Assembly: GCA_958510825.1 (NCBI GenBank)
Contig: OY294044.1
Coordinates: 39,357,816-39,421,815, forward strand
Direction: 5' to 3'
Length of the DNA: 64,000 nucleotides
DNA from: Brachypterus glaber
Lineage: Eukaryota > Arthropoda > Insecta > Coleoptera > Kateretidae
This document shows, piece after piece, positions 11,616 to 22,499 of the stretch. The position numbers and the translations under genes were made by a program. Position 1 is the stretch's first letter; each line of letters begins with the position of its first letter. The notes under the pieces were generated by a model, which searched no databases, was not told the origin of the DNA, and saw only the letters and a program-made list of their open reading frames with translations.

Positions 11616-11815
11616 NNNNNNNNNNNNNNNNNNNNNNNNNNNNNNNNNNNNNNNNNNNNNNNNNNNNNNNNNNNNNNNNNNNNNNNNNNNNNNNNNNNNN
11701 NNNNNNNNNNNNNNNNNNNNNNNNNNNNNNNNNNNNNNNNNNNNNNNNNNNNNNNNNNNNNNNNNNNNNNNNNNNNNNNNNNNNNNNNNNNNNNNNNNNN
11801 NNNNNNNNNNNNNNN
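11616..11815. other. Assembly gap (200 N)
   Basis: Run of 200 N; the round size suggests a placeholder, not a measured length. It hides the N-terminal part of the mariner-like transposase. Confidence 0.99.
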
Positions 11816-11914
11816 TTTTCTATTTTCTCAAAAAAGCAATAACAAAACTGCTACCAAAAAAAATAATACTTTCCCCTGTGGAGAAAAATCAAAAACTGAA
11901 AAAAATTTAAAATA

Positions 11915-13080
11915 CAGGGTGTATTTGAAAAATTTTAACAGGTGATTCTGCATGATAAAATCATGAGAAAAAGTTCCTATAAACATATGTCTAAAAATGC
12001 GTCATAAGGGAGCTACGCCCCTTTGAAATTGGCTAAATTGGTTTTTATTTAATAACTCAGGAACCCTTTAAGATATATTAACGAGGTTTTGAACGTGAAT
12101 TAATCCTAATAAGGCCCATTTTTATATGTCATTTTCACGTAGTTATTTAAACCAGGGGTGTGCGAAACGGGGGGGCCTTATCAGTTTTTTGTCCCAAACT
12201 TTTTTCTGTGTAACTTTTTTGCAATTTTATTTTTGAAATATGATTCGTCAGGTCAAAATACATAAAAAAGGTACTCTTGTTGTAATACTGTAGGATTAAC
12301 CGTTTTCGAGAAAAGTTCATTTAAAGGTGAAATTTCACGGTTCGAGGACGAAAAATTAAATACTAAAATGTCGAAAACCAAAATTTTAATGATGCAATGT
12401 TATTCTACATCAAAAACTAAGAAAAAAAGTTTCCATACATGTAGGTCGAAAAAACGCTTTTAAAGATGCCATAGCCCTTTAAAAATGGTGCATATTTAGG
12501 AGACCATAGCTCCATTAGGATTCATTTTTGGAAGTACCTGTATATGAGGTTTTTTTCTTAGTTTTTAATGTACATTTGCCCTGCATCATTAAAATTTTGG
12601 TTTTCAACATTTTAGTATTTAATTTTTCCTCCTCGAACCGTGGAATTTCACCTTCAAATGAATTTTTCTCGAAAACGGTTAAGCCTACAGTATTACAACA
12701 AGAGTACCTTTTTTATGTATTTCGACCTGAGAAATAATATTTCAAAAATAAAATTGCAAAAAAGTTACACAGAACAAATTTTGGGACAAAAAACTGATAA
12801 GCCCCGCCCGTTTCGCAAACCCCTGGTTGAAATAAGTACATGAAAATAACACATAAAAACGGGACTTGGTAGGATTAGTTGACGTGCAAAACCTCGTTGA
12901 TATATCTCAAAGGGTTCCTGAGTTATTAAATAAAAACCGATTTTTTTTTAGCCACTTTCAAAGGGGCGTAGCTCCCTTATGACGCATTTTTAGACATATG
13001 TTTATAGGAACTTTTTGTTATATATATTATGATGTAGAATCATCTGTTAAAATTTCCGACCCTATTTCAAATACACCGTG
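11915..13080. mobile_element. Near-palindromic mariner-type MITE, 1166 bp
   Basis: The ends CAGGGTGTATTTGAAA and TTTCAAATACACCGTG are inverted and flanked by TA (11913-11914, 13081-13082). Inverted similarity continues inward for roughly 490 bp on each side, for example AAGGGAGCTACGCCCCTTT near 12007 against its inverse near 12960. Only about 170 bp in the centre is unmatched. No ORF. An older, shorter relative lies at 36527-37110. The fold would give one of the longest hairpins in the window. Confidence 0.88.
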
Positions 13081-13082
13081 TA

Positions 13083-14180
13083 TAAAAAAAAATCAAAAAT
13101 TATTTTTTTTTTTAATTCTTTTTTAGTAAAATGAAAACGAGAGTATAATAATTGCTATTAATCAATCAAGTTGCGACGGCAATATATGAGTAAGTTACTT
13201 TCTTCAAGGAAAGTCTTGCGTTAGTAAAATGTTCAAAAGATTTTTATTGCCTTTTTATACGTTTCTGGACGTTTTATTTCCAAAAAATATGAATTTCATA
13301 AAAAAAGTCTGTCTGTCGGTCGGTCTGTGTGTTCGGTAAATTTGTGACCACGATAACTCAAGAACGCTTCAGGCTAAAGACTTCAAATTTGGACAGGTCA
13401 ATTATCCAAAGTTCTAGGCTGGGATTGTTTTTGGTAAAAATTAGATTAGGGTAAAAGGTAAAATAGGGTGAAAACATTTTTTTTCAAACACTGTTTAGAC
13501 TTCTTACTTTCCGAAAAAAATAATTATTCTTCTATTTTTGGTTTCTGGTTTTAATGAACGTAGGCATATGAGAAAGTTTTATTTTGTTGGCAGCAGTTCT
13601 TTTATTGCTTTTCGGAGAAAAAAGAAATTGTCTAAATAGGCTTCGAATAAAAAAGGGAATTTATCGAACAAATTAAAATAGTTCTAAAATGCCTTCGAAG
13701 ACACAAATATAAAATCATATAATGCTTTAAAGCAAAAAATTCTGCTGCCAATAAAACAATACCTTTCCCTATAGGCCTAGATTCATACAAACTATTTTTT
13801 TTTTGAAAAATAAATAAAAAGACTAGTAATTTACTATTACCTACTACTATAAAAAACTCACAGTGTGTGTTTCTCTGTTTGTTGTTTTTTACCCAAGAAC
13901 GCTTCGGGTTAAATACTTTAAATTTTGACCATAGCTATGCAGTTAATTATTGGGGTAAGAGGGCAAAATGGGGAAAAAATCTATTTTTTCAAACACTTTT
14001 TTTTAAATTTTTTATTTATTTAAAGAAAAATATAAATTTATCGAACAAATCAAAATAGTTGTAAAATGCATTTGAAAACACAAATATACAATCATAAATT
14101 ATTCAAAGCAAAAAATACTGCTGTCAACATCCAAACCAAACAATGGAAGATTCTAAAACACTGACTGGCTGACTGAGAGG
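13083..14180. other. AT-rich region with two copies of a dispersed module
   Basis: At 13305-13480 CTGTCTGTCGGTCGGTCTGT precedes ACGATAACTCAAGAACGCTT and GCTAAAGACTTCAAATTT. At 13855-13990 a weaker copy (TTTCTCTGTTTGTTG, AAGAACGCTTCGGGTTAAA) repeats it. The module also occurs at 3425-3590 and inverted at 35065-35230. No gene seen. Confidence 0.5.
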
Positions 14181-14880
14181 TTTTTTCTACTGACTGGGTA
14201 TTTAGAAGAATCCGAGAAACTTGGTACAATTATATATTTCACCGTGCTTTACTCAATAAAAAATATTTCAACCCCCCATCCCCACTCCTAAGGGTAGTTT
14301 TTACCGTATTTTTTTATTTTTTCTACTGACTGGGTATTTAGAAGAATCCGAGAAACTTGAAAATGGGTACAATGATATATTTTACCCTGCTTTACTCAAT
14401 AAAAAATATTTCAACCCACCATCCCCTCCTAAGGGTAGTTTTTACCATATTTTTGTTTTTTTCTATTGACTGATTATTTAGAAGAATCCGAGAAACTTGA
14501 AAATGGGTACAATTATATATTTCACCCTGCTTTACTCAATAAAAAATATTTCAACCCCCCAACCCCACTCCTAAGGGTAGTTTTTACCCTATTTTTTGGT
14601 GTTTTCTACTGACTGGGTATTTAGAAGAATCCAAGAAACTTGAAAATGGGTACAATTATATATTTTACCCTGTTTTACTCAATAAAAATTATTTCAACCC
14701 CCCATCCCCACTCCTAAGGGTAGTTTTTACCATATTTTTGTTTTTTTTTCGTATTTTTTGGTTTTTTTCTACTGACTGGGTATTTAGAAGAATTTTAGAA
14801 ACTTGAAAATGGGTACAATTATATATTTCATCCTGCTTTAGTTAATAAAACATATTTAGAAGAATCCGAGAAACTTGAAA
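14181..14880. repeat. Tandem repeat, period about 140 bp, five units
   Basis: AGAAGAATCC or close variants start at 14204, 14340, 14480, 14623, 14785 and 14858. Units contain CTGACTGGGTATTTAG, GAGAAACTTGAAAATGGGTA, CTTTACTCAATAAAAAATAT and CCCACTCCTAAGGGTAG. The last unit is truncated and runs straight into the LINE that follows. Confidence 0.85.
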
Positions 14881-15060
14881 TTTAACCGAAGGAGTACTAC
14901 AGGGCGAACCCCTTTCTCCTTATCTGTTTATTCTTTTTCTCTGCGACTTGGAAATTTATTTAAGAAAAATGGGCCTTAGCGGGCTAAACATAGATGGTAT
15001 AAATGAAATTCTATTACTAATTTACGCTGATGATTTGCAATTCTTTCTGACTCTCCTGTA

Positions 15061-15742
15061 GACCTAAACCGTAAGTTAAATGCTCTTAAATTATACTGTG
15101 AAAAATTTGGCTTAGTGGTAAATATCTTAAAAACGAAAAGTGATCAGCTTCTGTAAAGGAGGACCACTCTTTAACAACAGCCCAATAGAGATCGTGAAAA
15201 AACATAATTACCAGGGAGTATCCTTTAATTCATCCTCAATTTTTTTAGAAATGGCAACTGCTACCTTAAATAAATTTAAGTCAGCAGCAGGTGCTGTTCT
15301 ATCCCTAATGGCTAAGACTAAAATTGACAGTTGGACTACACGTATCCACCTTTATAACGCAATGGTAGCTAGTACCCTTTCTCACTGTCTGCCTGTCTGG
15401 GGTACACGATATCCAGATATACTAGAGAGGGGACAATTATCATTTTTTAAATCACTTTTGTCTGTCTCTAAATCCTCCCCTGATCATCTGGTACGCCTTG
15501 AAACAGGTATTAAGAAGGTCGAGCTTACAATTTTTAAGAATACACTAGCTTGGCTAGAAAACATACTTTCTATGGATGAAAATCGGTACCCTAGAATTTG
15601 CTTCAATCGACTATTCCAACTGCAACAAAATAACCCTAATAAAGACAAAAAATATCTGGGCCAAGCAAATCCGAGAATATTTTGTTAAAATAGTAGATAT
15701 TTGGTCCAATCTCTTACAATAAAAACAGAAAAAAAACCTAAA
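15061..15742 (+). repeat. LINE tandem copy A (682 bp)
   Basis: Starts GACCTAAACCGTAAGTT. It retains about 62 bp (between CTTTTGTCT and TTACAATTTTT) that copies B and C lack, so its frame runs on through SPDHLVRLETGIKKVELTIF to codon 182 of the open frame 15140-15688. It lacks 18 bp present in B and C just after GGACCACTC, which removes the residues DSSQII. Confidence 0.9.
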
Positions 15743-16378
15743 GACCTAAACCGTAAGTTATATGCTCTTAAATTATACTGTGAAAAATTTGGCAGTGGTA
15801 AATATCTTGAAAACGAAAAGTGATCAGCTTCTGTAAAGGAGGACCACTCGATTCCTCACAAATTATCTTTAACAACAGCCCAATAGAGATCGTGAAAAAA
15901 CATAATTACCTGGGAGTATCCTTTAATTCATGCTCAATTTTTTTAGAAATGGCAACTGCTACCTTAAATAAATTTAAGTCAGCAGCAGGTGCTGTTCTAT
16001 CCCTAATGGCTAAGACTAAAATTGACAGTTGGACTACACGTATCCACCTTTATAACGCAATGGTAGCTAGTACCCTTTCTCACTGTCTGCCTGTCTGGGG
16101 TACACGATATCCAGATATACTAGAGAGGGGACAATTATCATTTTTTAAATCACTTTTGTCTTACAATTTTTAAGAATACACTAGCTTGGCTAGAAAACAT
16201 ACTTTCTATGGATGAAAATCGGTACCCTAGAATTTGCTTCAATCGACTATTCCAACTGCAACAAAATAACCCTAATAAAGACAAAAAATATCTGGGCCAA
16301 GCAAATCCGAGAATATTTTGTTAAAATAGTAGATATTTGGTCCAATCTCTTACAATAAAAACAGAAAAAAAACCTAAA
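15743..16378 (+). repeat. LINE tandem copy B (636 bp)
   Basis: Starts GACCTAAACCGTAAGTTATA. It shares with copy C the 62-bp deletion that shifts the frame to a stop after SLLSYNF, and it keeps the 18 bp missing from A. It differs from C by isolated substitutions such as TCATGCTCAA for TCATCCTCAA. Confidence 0.9.
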
Positions 16379-17013
16379 GACCTAAACCGTAAGTTATATG
16401 CTCTTAAAATATACTGTGAAAAATTTGGCAGTGGTAAATATCTTGAAAACGAAAAGTGATCAGCTTCTGTAAAGGAGGACCACTCGATTCCTCACAAATT
16501 ATCTTTAACAACAGCCCAATAGAGATCGTGAAAAAACATAATTACCTGGGAGTATCCTTTAATTCATCCTCAATTTTTTTAGAAATGGCAACTGCTACCT
16601 TAAATAAATTTAAGTCAGCAGCAGGTGCTGTTCTATCCCTAATGGCTAAGACTAAAATTGACAGTTGGACTACACGTATCCACCTTTATAACGCAATGGT
16701 AGCTAGTACCCTTTCTCACTGTCTGCCTGTCTGGGGTACACGATATCCAGATATACTAGAGAGGGGACAATTATCATTTTTTAAATCACTTTTGTCTTAC
16801 AATTTTTAAGAATACACTAGCTTGGCTAGAAAACATACTTTCTATGGATGAAAATCGGTACCCTAGAATTTGCTTCAATCGACTATTCCAACTGCAACAA
16901 AATAACCCTAATAAAGACAAAAAATATCTGGGCCAAGCAAATCCGAGAATATTTTGTTAAAAGTAGATATTTGGTCCAATCTCTTACAATAAAAACAGAA
17001 AAAAAACGACTAA
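16379..17013 (+). repeat. LINE tandem copy C, continuous with the LINE 3' end
   Basis: Nearly identical to copy B. After ACAGAAAAAAAACG it continues into unique LINE sequence, whereas A and B at that point jump to CTAAAGACCTAAACC. C is therefore the copy joined to the original 3' end. Confidence 0.88.
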
Positions 17014-17445
17014 TCGAGAGGTACTCCTACTTTTTATAACGAGCTGATGTTGCCAGAGTCTATACAAGCAATTTTTCGCCCATTTACAGTGCCTTTACCT
17101 TGCGTCAAACAGTTAATAACTACCTTTTGCTTAGAATTCCTATATTCAAGACTAGATTCATAAGTCAGTTACGTCTGTGTGGTAGGGACTCTCTAAGACC
17201 ATTAGAAACATACTCTATGTTATCAATACGGAGGAACTTTGTACGTGCTGCAATATGCACAAACAAGAATCCTTATATCACCTTTTAGTAGTGTCCGATT
17301 TATAATGAATTCCGAACACCTCAAATACTAAATATTTACACTTGACAACCTAGTACGTGTCCTGGAAAATATAGACCTAAGCCAACTACTTTCTTTTTTT
17401 ACTAATATTTTAAAACTAAGATCATTCATTCTAAACGAATAGTTT

Positions 17446-17552
17446 TTTTTTTCTCAATTCTGTTTCTATAATTAAGTGTACTTTCTTTTTGTTAACTATT
17501 ACTTAACTTACTTTTTTTTTTCTTTTTTCATTCATCACTAAACACGTATTTT
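17446..17552. other. Short AT-rich spacer
   Basis: T-rich sequence after the LINE 3' end; no feature supported. Confidence 0.4.
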
Positions 17553-17595
17553 TATAAAGAACTTTCAATTTCGGGTTTAGACCGTGTTAATGGAT

Positions 17596-17648
17596 TTTCA
17601 CTTTCCGACGTTTCGTCTCTTACTACTAGAGACATCTTCAGGGATTAA
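17596..17648 (-). ncRNA. Hammerhead-ribozyme-like motif, left arm (mirror copy)
   Basis: Reverse-complement image of the right-arm motif; the core boxes read CTGAAGA and GAAACGTC on the minus strand. The two motifs diverge from the palindrome centre, so RNA from either strand would contain one sense copy. Confidence 0.42.
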
Positions 17649-17965
17649 TCTGAAACTAAGTTTCGAATCAACTTGTGTCACTATTTATGACGAGTTGTGG
17701 TTATTCACCCGTGACGAGGTTTTTCCTATCAAAGACTTCCATATTGCAGGTAAGTGGTAACCAGTGTCCCGATTGATATTGTTAGGATGCTTGATGATTT
17801 CTATAATTGATAGAAATCATCAAGCATCCTAACAATATCAATCGGGACACTGGTTACCACTTACCTGCAATATGGAAGTCTTTGATAGGAAAAACCTCGT
17901 CACGGGTGAATAACCACAACTCGTCATAAATAGTGACACAAGTTGATTCGAAACTTAGTTTCAGA

Positions 17966-18018
17966 TTAATCCCTGAAGATGTCTCTAGTAGTAAGAGACG
18001 AAACGTCGGAAAGTGAAA
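17966..18018 (+). ncRNA. Hammerhead-ribozyme-like motif, right arm
   Basis: Core box CTGAAGA at 17973-17979 is followed by one extra base, a stem GTCTCT / AGAGAC with loop AGTAGTA, then GAAACGTC at 18000-18007. Helix III would be minimal (A-CG-U). Helix I pairs only CC with GG next to the core, then possibly TTAAT with ATTAA further out. Weaker than the ribozymes at 39-51 kb. Confidence 0.45.
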
Positions 18019-18185
18019 ATCCATTAACACGGTCTAAACCCGAAAGTGAAAGTTCTTTATATCTTAATGGCCGTGGAAGCTTAAAATCTAAAACATGTAT
18101 TTTTTTTCTCATAGTATTATTCATAAATTCTAATGTATACCTCACTCATTGTTATAAAATTGTATAAATTTTGGAAAATAAATAT

Positions 18186-18208
18186 ATCTATCTATCTATC
18201 TATCTATA
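18186..18208. repeat. (TATC)n microsatellite
   Basis: About five to six TATC units just downstream of the palindrome. Confidence 0.85.
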
Positions 18209-18690
18209 CTAATCCACGAATTTGACTGGGTTGCAAGTATTCTTCGGGTAAAAAAAAGTTTAGCTGGTAGTCTTGCACCTTTAGAGCCAAGTAGTTACTT
18301 GATTTTTTTAAAGGACAACTAAAAAAACATTATTGTTGATTCAATCAGCGGTGACTGCAAGTCGTATTTTCTCGCAACTGAGAAGTTTATTTAAAAATAT
18401 GTATATAAATTATATTATAATATATACTATATTTATAATTTTTAATCGAATAGTACGTTTTATTATGAAACAACCTTTTATTTTATTTGGCGACCCCAAA
18501 TTAGTAAAAATAGCATGTATTTTTGAACGCTCACTTCTCTTATTTCCAGGAAATTATAAAGATAAAGCAGTGCCATCTAAATCTCAGATTCAGAACTAGA
18601 AGGAAATAACTTTTTTTAAAGTTAATGTGCAGTATTATGTGCAATTTTAATGTATATCAATAAGCGTACCCTAGTAAAAAATGTAAGGAA
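18209..18690. other. AT-rich spacer, no supported gene
   Basis: An 88-codon open frame at 18333-18599 has low-complexity Ile/Tyr/Phe content and no recognisable motif; treated as chance. Confidence 0.4.
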
Positions 18691-18694
18691 CACC

Positions 18695-19215
18695 CCTACG
18701 TGCAGATTCACTTTAAAATTGATCTTGCCGAAAGGAAGTCCACTTTTTCTTCGCAGCGATGCTTCTTCGAGTTCATAGGTCATGAAAATAGTCAATATTT
18801 TTCGAAAAAATTACCCCAGCGCCACCTTTAAGCAAATTTAAACTTTTTGGGAAAATCTAGTAATCCATGATAGTCATATACCTACCAAAAATAAAGTTAA
18901 TGAGTACTGAATTAATTTTTATATACCCAAAAAACTAAATTCAATACCTACGTGCAGTCACTTTAAAATTGATTTTGCCGAAAGGAATCAAATTACCCCT
19001 AGTTAGTCTATGGTAAATTACAAAAAAAAAATTGTAGTTTAATGTGCCATGCCCACTTTTTCTGAGCAGCCTTGCTTCTTTGAGTCCATAGGTCAGAAAA
19101 TTGTCAATATTTTTTGAAAAAATGACCACAGCGCCATCTAGGCAAATATTTAAACTTTTTTTTTCGTGAAAATCTAGTAATCCATGAGAATCATACACAT
19201 ACCAAAAATAAAGTT
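18695..19215. repeat. Two diverged tandem units of about 260 bp
   Basis: CCTACGTGCAG-TCACTTTAAA, TTGATxTTGCCGAAAGGAA, TTTTTCxxxGCAGC, GCGCCAxCT and AATCTAGTAATCCATGA appear in the same order in 18695-18935 and 18947-19215. The open frame 18941-19198 on the minus strand is just one unit read through. Confidence 0.75.
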
Positions 19216-19439
19216 AGGTTTTTAAATAATTTATATATACGCAAAAACTAAATTTTATTTTTTTTTGGGGACCTAAAACTCTTTTGGTCCTAGAGGCCAA
19301 AGTTTGGGCCCAATCAAAGAAAAATTTTAGATTTGACTCGTAGTTAGTTGTAGGAATAAGCAAAAAAAATATAATTTAAATCAAAGATGTGTTGGAGATC
19401 GACTGTTCGATTCTCTCGTGAAATCATAGTTAAGCGTAA

Positions 19440-19760
19440 AAAAATACTAGCCGTGAAGTCCAAATATTTCTTTATTTTTGTTTCCTTAATAAATTTTCAT
19501 CGAATTAACGTAGAGACTTAAAATTTGAAATATACGCTTATGGTTACTATTTAAAGATGACACATACACAAAAATTACAAAAAATGCTAGGCCTTGCAGT
19601 TCAAAACAAGCACATCATGATTTCCTTTTGTTTTCTTAATATCTTTTGATCGGATTGACACAGAGACTTTAAATTTGAAATATAAGGTTATGGTGTATAT
19701 TTAAACAGAAGTTAGTCAAAAAATACTAGCCGTGAAGTTCCCGCGAGCGCAGCGAGCCGT
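19440..19760. repeat. Diverged tandem repeat, period about 138 bp
   Basis: AATACTAGCCGTGAAG occurs near 19444 and again near 19720, with a variant AAATGCTAGGCCTTGCAG near 19580. GAGACTTxAAATTTGAAATA follows in each unit. Confidence 0.65.
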
Positions 19761-19839
19761 CATTTTTAGAAAAAATGCTTATTCTTATAAATTTTGATTG
19801 GATTATAATGACAATTGAAAATCAACGAAACCAAAAAAC

Positions 19840-20260
19840 AAGATGGCGGACCTGTCAAAGTGACATGGACCCGCCATCTTGAATTTTACAAATCTGACTT
19901 CGAATACGTGATCAGTGACCTTAAAAACCCTAACAAGTCAAATTTCGCGCAAATCGGTTTATTTTTGAAAATCCGCCATATTAAATTTCACAAATCTGCA
20001 TTCAGATTCGTAATTAGCGGCCCCAAAACACATTTTAAAAAATCTCATCCGCCATATTGGATCCGCCCTTGAATTTTACAAATCTGATTTCGGATACGTG
20101 ATCAGTGACCCCAAAAACCCCCACATACCAAATTTTTCGTGAATCGGTTCATTTTGGAAAATCTCATAGGCCATATTGGATCCGCCATCTTGAATTTTAA
20201 AAATTTGACTTTGGATTTATGATCAGCAACCCCAAAAATCACCACATACCTACAAAGTCA
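19840..20260. repeat. Tandem repeat with CCGCCAT-CTTGAATTTTACA core, about four units
   Basis: CCGCCATCTTGAATTTTA or a close variant recurs near 19870, 19972, 20065 and 20181. Each is followed by AAATCTGACTTCGGATACG, GTGATCAGTGACCCCAAAAA and CAAATTTTTCGTGAATCGGT. I recognise this as a dispersed arthropod-genome repeat style from experience, not from a search. The open frame 19815-20072 lies entirely in the repeat. Confidence 0.65.
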
Positions 20261-21715
20261 TCAATAAGATCCAAACAGTTTATTTCTTTGATGTTTTGAA
20301 GTAAAAACGCCAAAGCCACGTGGTGTTGGAGGCCAATTTTTACCACAAAGATTTCGAAAGCAAAGTTTAAGAACTTTCATTTCGGCCCTTTTTGGCCTTA
20401 GTCGGATTCATGCAAGTGGTTTTATAGTCGTTTAAGTAATAAAAGTGGTGAAGGTCACGTGGTTCTAGCTGCCATATTGGATCTCCTATAGTGATTTAGT
20501 GTAAGGGCCACTAAGATTTAGAAAGTAGATTTCAAGACCTTTTATTTGAGCCACCTCAAATGGACCTCACCAATTTTGGTTAAGTGGGGGTCGCTCGTTC
20601 AGAAAGAATGCCTCATATGTATAATTTTATGTAGATAGGAGGGGCATGTCACACTTCATTTGCGGGACGAAATATCGTCTTTACTTTAATCTGTATCACC
20701 TATATCTCCTCCAGATCGCCCGATATAGCCTCAATATCACCTCGATATCTCCTCCCCGATAAACCATAGTTCGGCGGCAGCACTGGTTTCCAAATGGCAT
20801 ATTGGGGCCATAAATCGAGGAAAGTGTATTTTTGAGGGTTTTTGGGGTCCCCGATTACGAATTTCAATTTTAATATTCAAAATACTGGATCCTAGATCGC
20901 AGCACATTTTTATTTGAATTTTTTAAAATTTTCTGTATATTGGTAATTTTACTTTGTTTCAGTTGTTAAAAACAAATATTAAAACAAAACTTGAAATGTC
21001 ATAATGACAGATCTGGAATGTTAGGTATTTTTCAAACTATTTATTTAATATTTCTAAAAATTGGTATTTATGGTCACTTTTTATCGCAATGTATTTAAAA
21101 TAAAACGTTCGAAATTTTGATTAACAGATTGCAATTAGCAACTTTGGTAGCTATTTCGTTTTTGCACCAATTTCAGTCAAAATATGACAGTTTTGCGTAT
21201 TTTTAGATTTAGCAACCAAAATTAATTTAAATCGCTATTTAAATCTTAATCATTATACATGGCTAGGCAGTATGTCTGTTATATTCAGAATGACATTTGC
21301 AAAAATGATTACCCTCTTTGATTAAGGTAATATAACTTTTTTCTGGTTTCTCCCTCTAGTGTGATTTTTATACAGAATTGTTCCCTGCTATGTATAGATC
21401 AACTCATATTTTTAAAGTTGTCCTTAGTTTGTCCAAAAAAAAGATATGAAGAATTTTCTACAAGCTCGCATTGAAAATTGTCGTTTATATGAGATTTTGT
21501 CTAATTTATTACACAGTTTTATGTACCGTAGATTTTAAAGCTGTTTTTGAATTTTAGGGCGATGAGTTAGAAGATGAGCCTTGTTTTTGCTTTTCAATTT
21601 TGAAAATTTTCAAAATTTCGGAAAGCCTTGTATTCGTGCAATTTTTTTGCGTATTTTTCGTTTCATGACATCCTATGTTGATACAATATTTTTTCACAAA
21701 AATTAGAAAATTGCT
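20261..21715. other. Non-coding DNA, no gene recognised
   Basis: 1.45 kb without a supported ORF. It includes short GCCATATTGGATC remnants of the preceding repeat (near 20470) and a GGGTTTTTGGGGTCCCC patch near 20837 reminiscent of the 121-bp satellite. Confidence 0.45.
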
Positions 21716-21885
21716 ACATATGGGTTTTTGAGGTTACTGAAATTGAATCTGATAGTAAAAAAAACTATAGCAATTTAATTGTGACATCACATTTCTCTAG
21801 ACCCCCGTCAAAAAGTGTGACAAACTGCTGGACCCCTTCCCCATAGGCGTGACATGCTTAATGGACATCCCCTAGTCCTGAATAT
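21716..21885. repeat. Satellite relic followed by a GTGACATCACA / GACCCCC repeat end
   Basis: TGGGTTTTTGAGGTTACTGA and TTGAATCTGATAGTAAAAA match one satellite unit. Directly after it, TTGTGACATCACATTTCTCT, GACCCCCGTCAAAAAGTGTG and a GCGTGACATGCTTAATGGAC end look like the terminus of another dispersed element whose class I cannot give. Confidence 0.5.
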
Positions 21886-22499
21886 TTGCCACTATTAAAA
21901 AGGCAAAATCTTTTAAAATCTTTATTTCTTGCCTCTTTTGCCTCTTCGCTTAATTTGCCATTATTTATTATTTCCCTGACACGCAATAAAATTTAGTGCA
22001 AGATGGCATGTAATTCCACTTATTTTTTCGGTATATTAAATGGCAGTCTAAAAAGTATAATTTTTAAATAAATTAATATCTATTTCTCTAACAGATGCCA
22101 AACTTTTTAAAATTACAGAAAGACTTTTAATAAAGTTTTCATCAACTAATGCAACTTTTGGATTTTCAAAAAATCGTCTAGCTGTAGCTATTTAATATAT
22201 TGGCATATCCCAATATACAGCTAAAATCGCATAATCGCATAGTTGATAAATAATAGATTTCACATCCGCTTAAGTAACTAATATACAAGATTTTATACTA
22301 AAATACAACCCTTAACTTTAAAGTAGAATGAAAGGATGAATCATGAATAATTCATTACAATTTGGAATTAGATTTTTTTCTAATTATAAATAATATTACT
22401 CATATTATGCAATTCTAATGATTACTATTGCTTTGGACTTAATTAGCAAACTTGAATTTGTAAATAACTAGCAAATAAAATAAAAAATAGACAATTAAA

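Larger units (their letters stand above)
14881..17445 (+). pseudogene. Non-LTR retrotransposon, RT catalytic motif to 3' end, locally triplicated
   Basis: From 14884 the frame reads GVLQGEPLSPYLFILFLCDL and then LLLIYADD, the RT motif region ending in the catalytic aspartate pair. After a frameshift it continues through the thumb: ISFCKGG, NYLGVSFN, LYNAMVASTLSHCLPVWGTR. The C-terminus, in other frames near 17050-17440, shows an FKTRFISQLRLCG stretch and a HLLVVCPIYNEF-like zinc-knuckle tail. The part 15061-about 17013 is present three times in tandem, so no single uninterrupted ORF exists. 5' domains (endonuclease, fingers) are missing. Clade not assigned. Confidence 0.85.
17553..18061. mobile_element. 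509-bp near-perfect palindrome, possible Penelope-type terminal repeat pair
   Basis: The arms 17553-17804 and 17810-18061 are 252 bp each, almost perfectly complementary, around a 5-nt loop (AATTG). Each arm contains CCTGAAGATGTCTCT and AAGAGACGAAACGTCGG, which match the conserved blocks of a minimal hammerhead ribozyme. Penelope-like elements are known to carry such ribozymes in their terminal repeats and to form inverted arrangements. The Penelope assignment is an inference; no Penelope reverse transcriptase is visible. No RT or endonuclease ORF lies inside. Confidence 0.75.

Noticed and set aside
11512..11910. Open frame running through the first run of N
   Set aside because: Created by the gap and antisense to the transposase.
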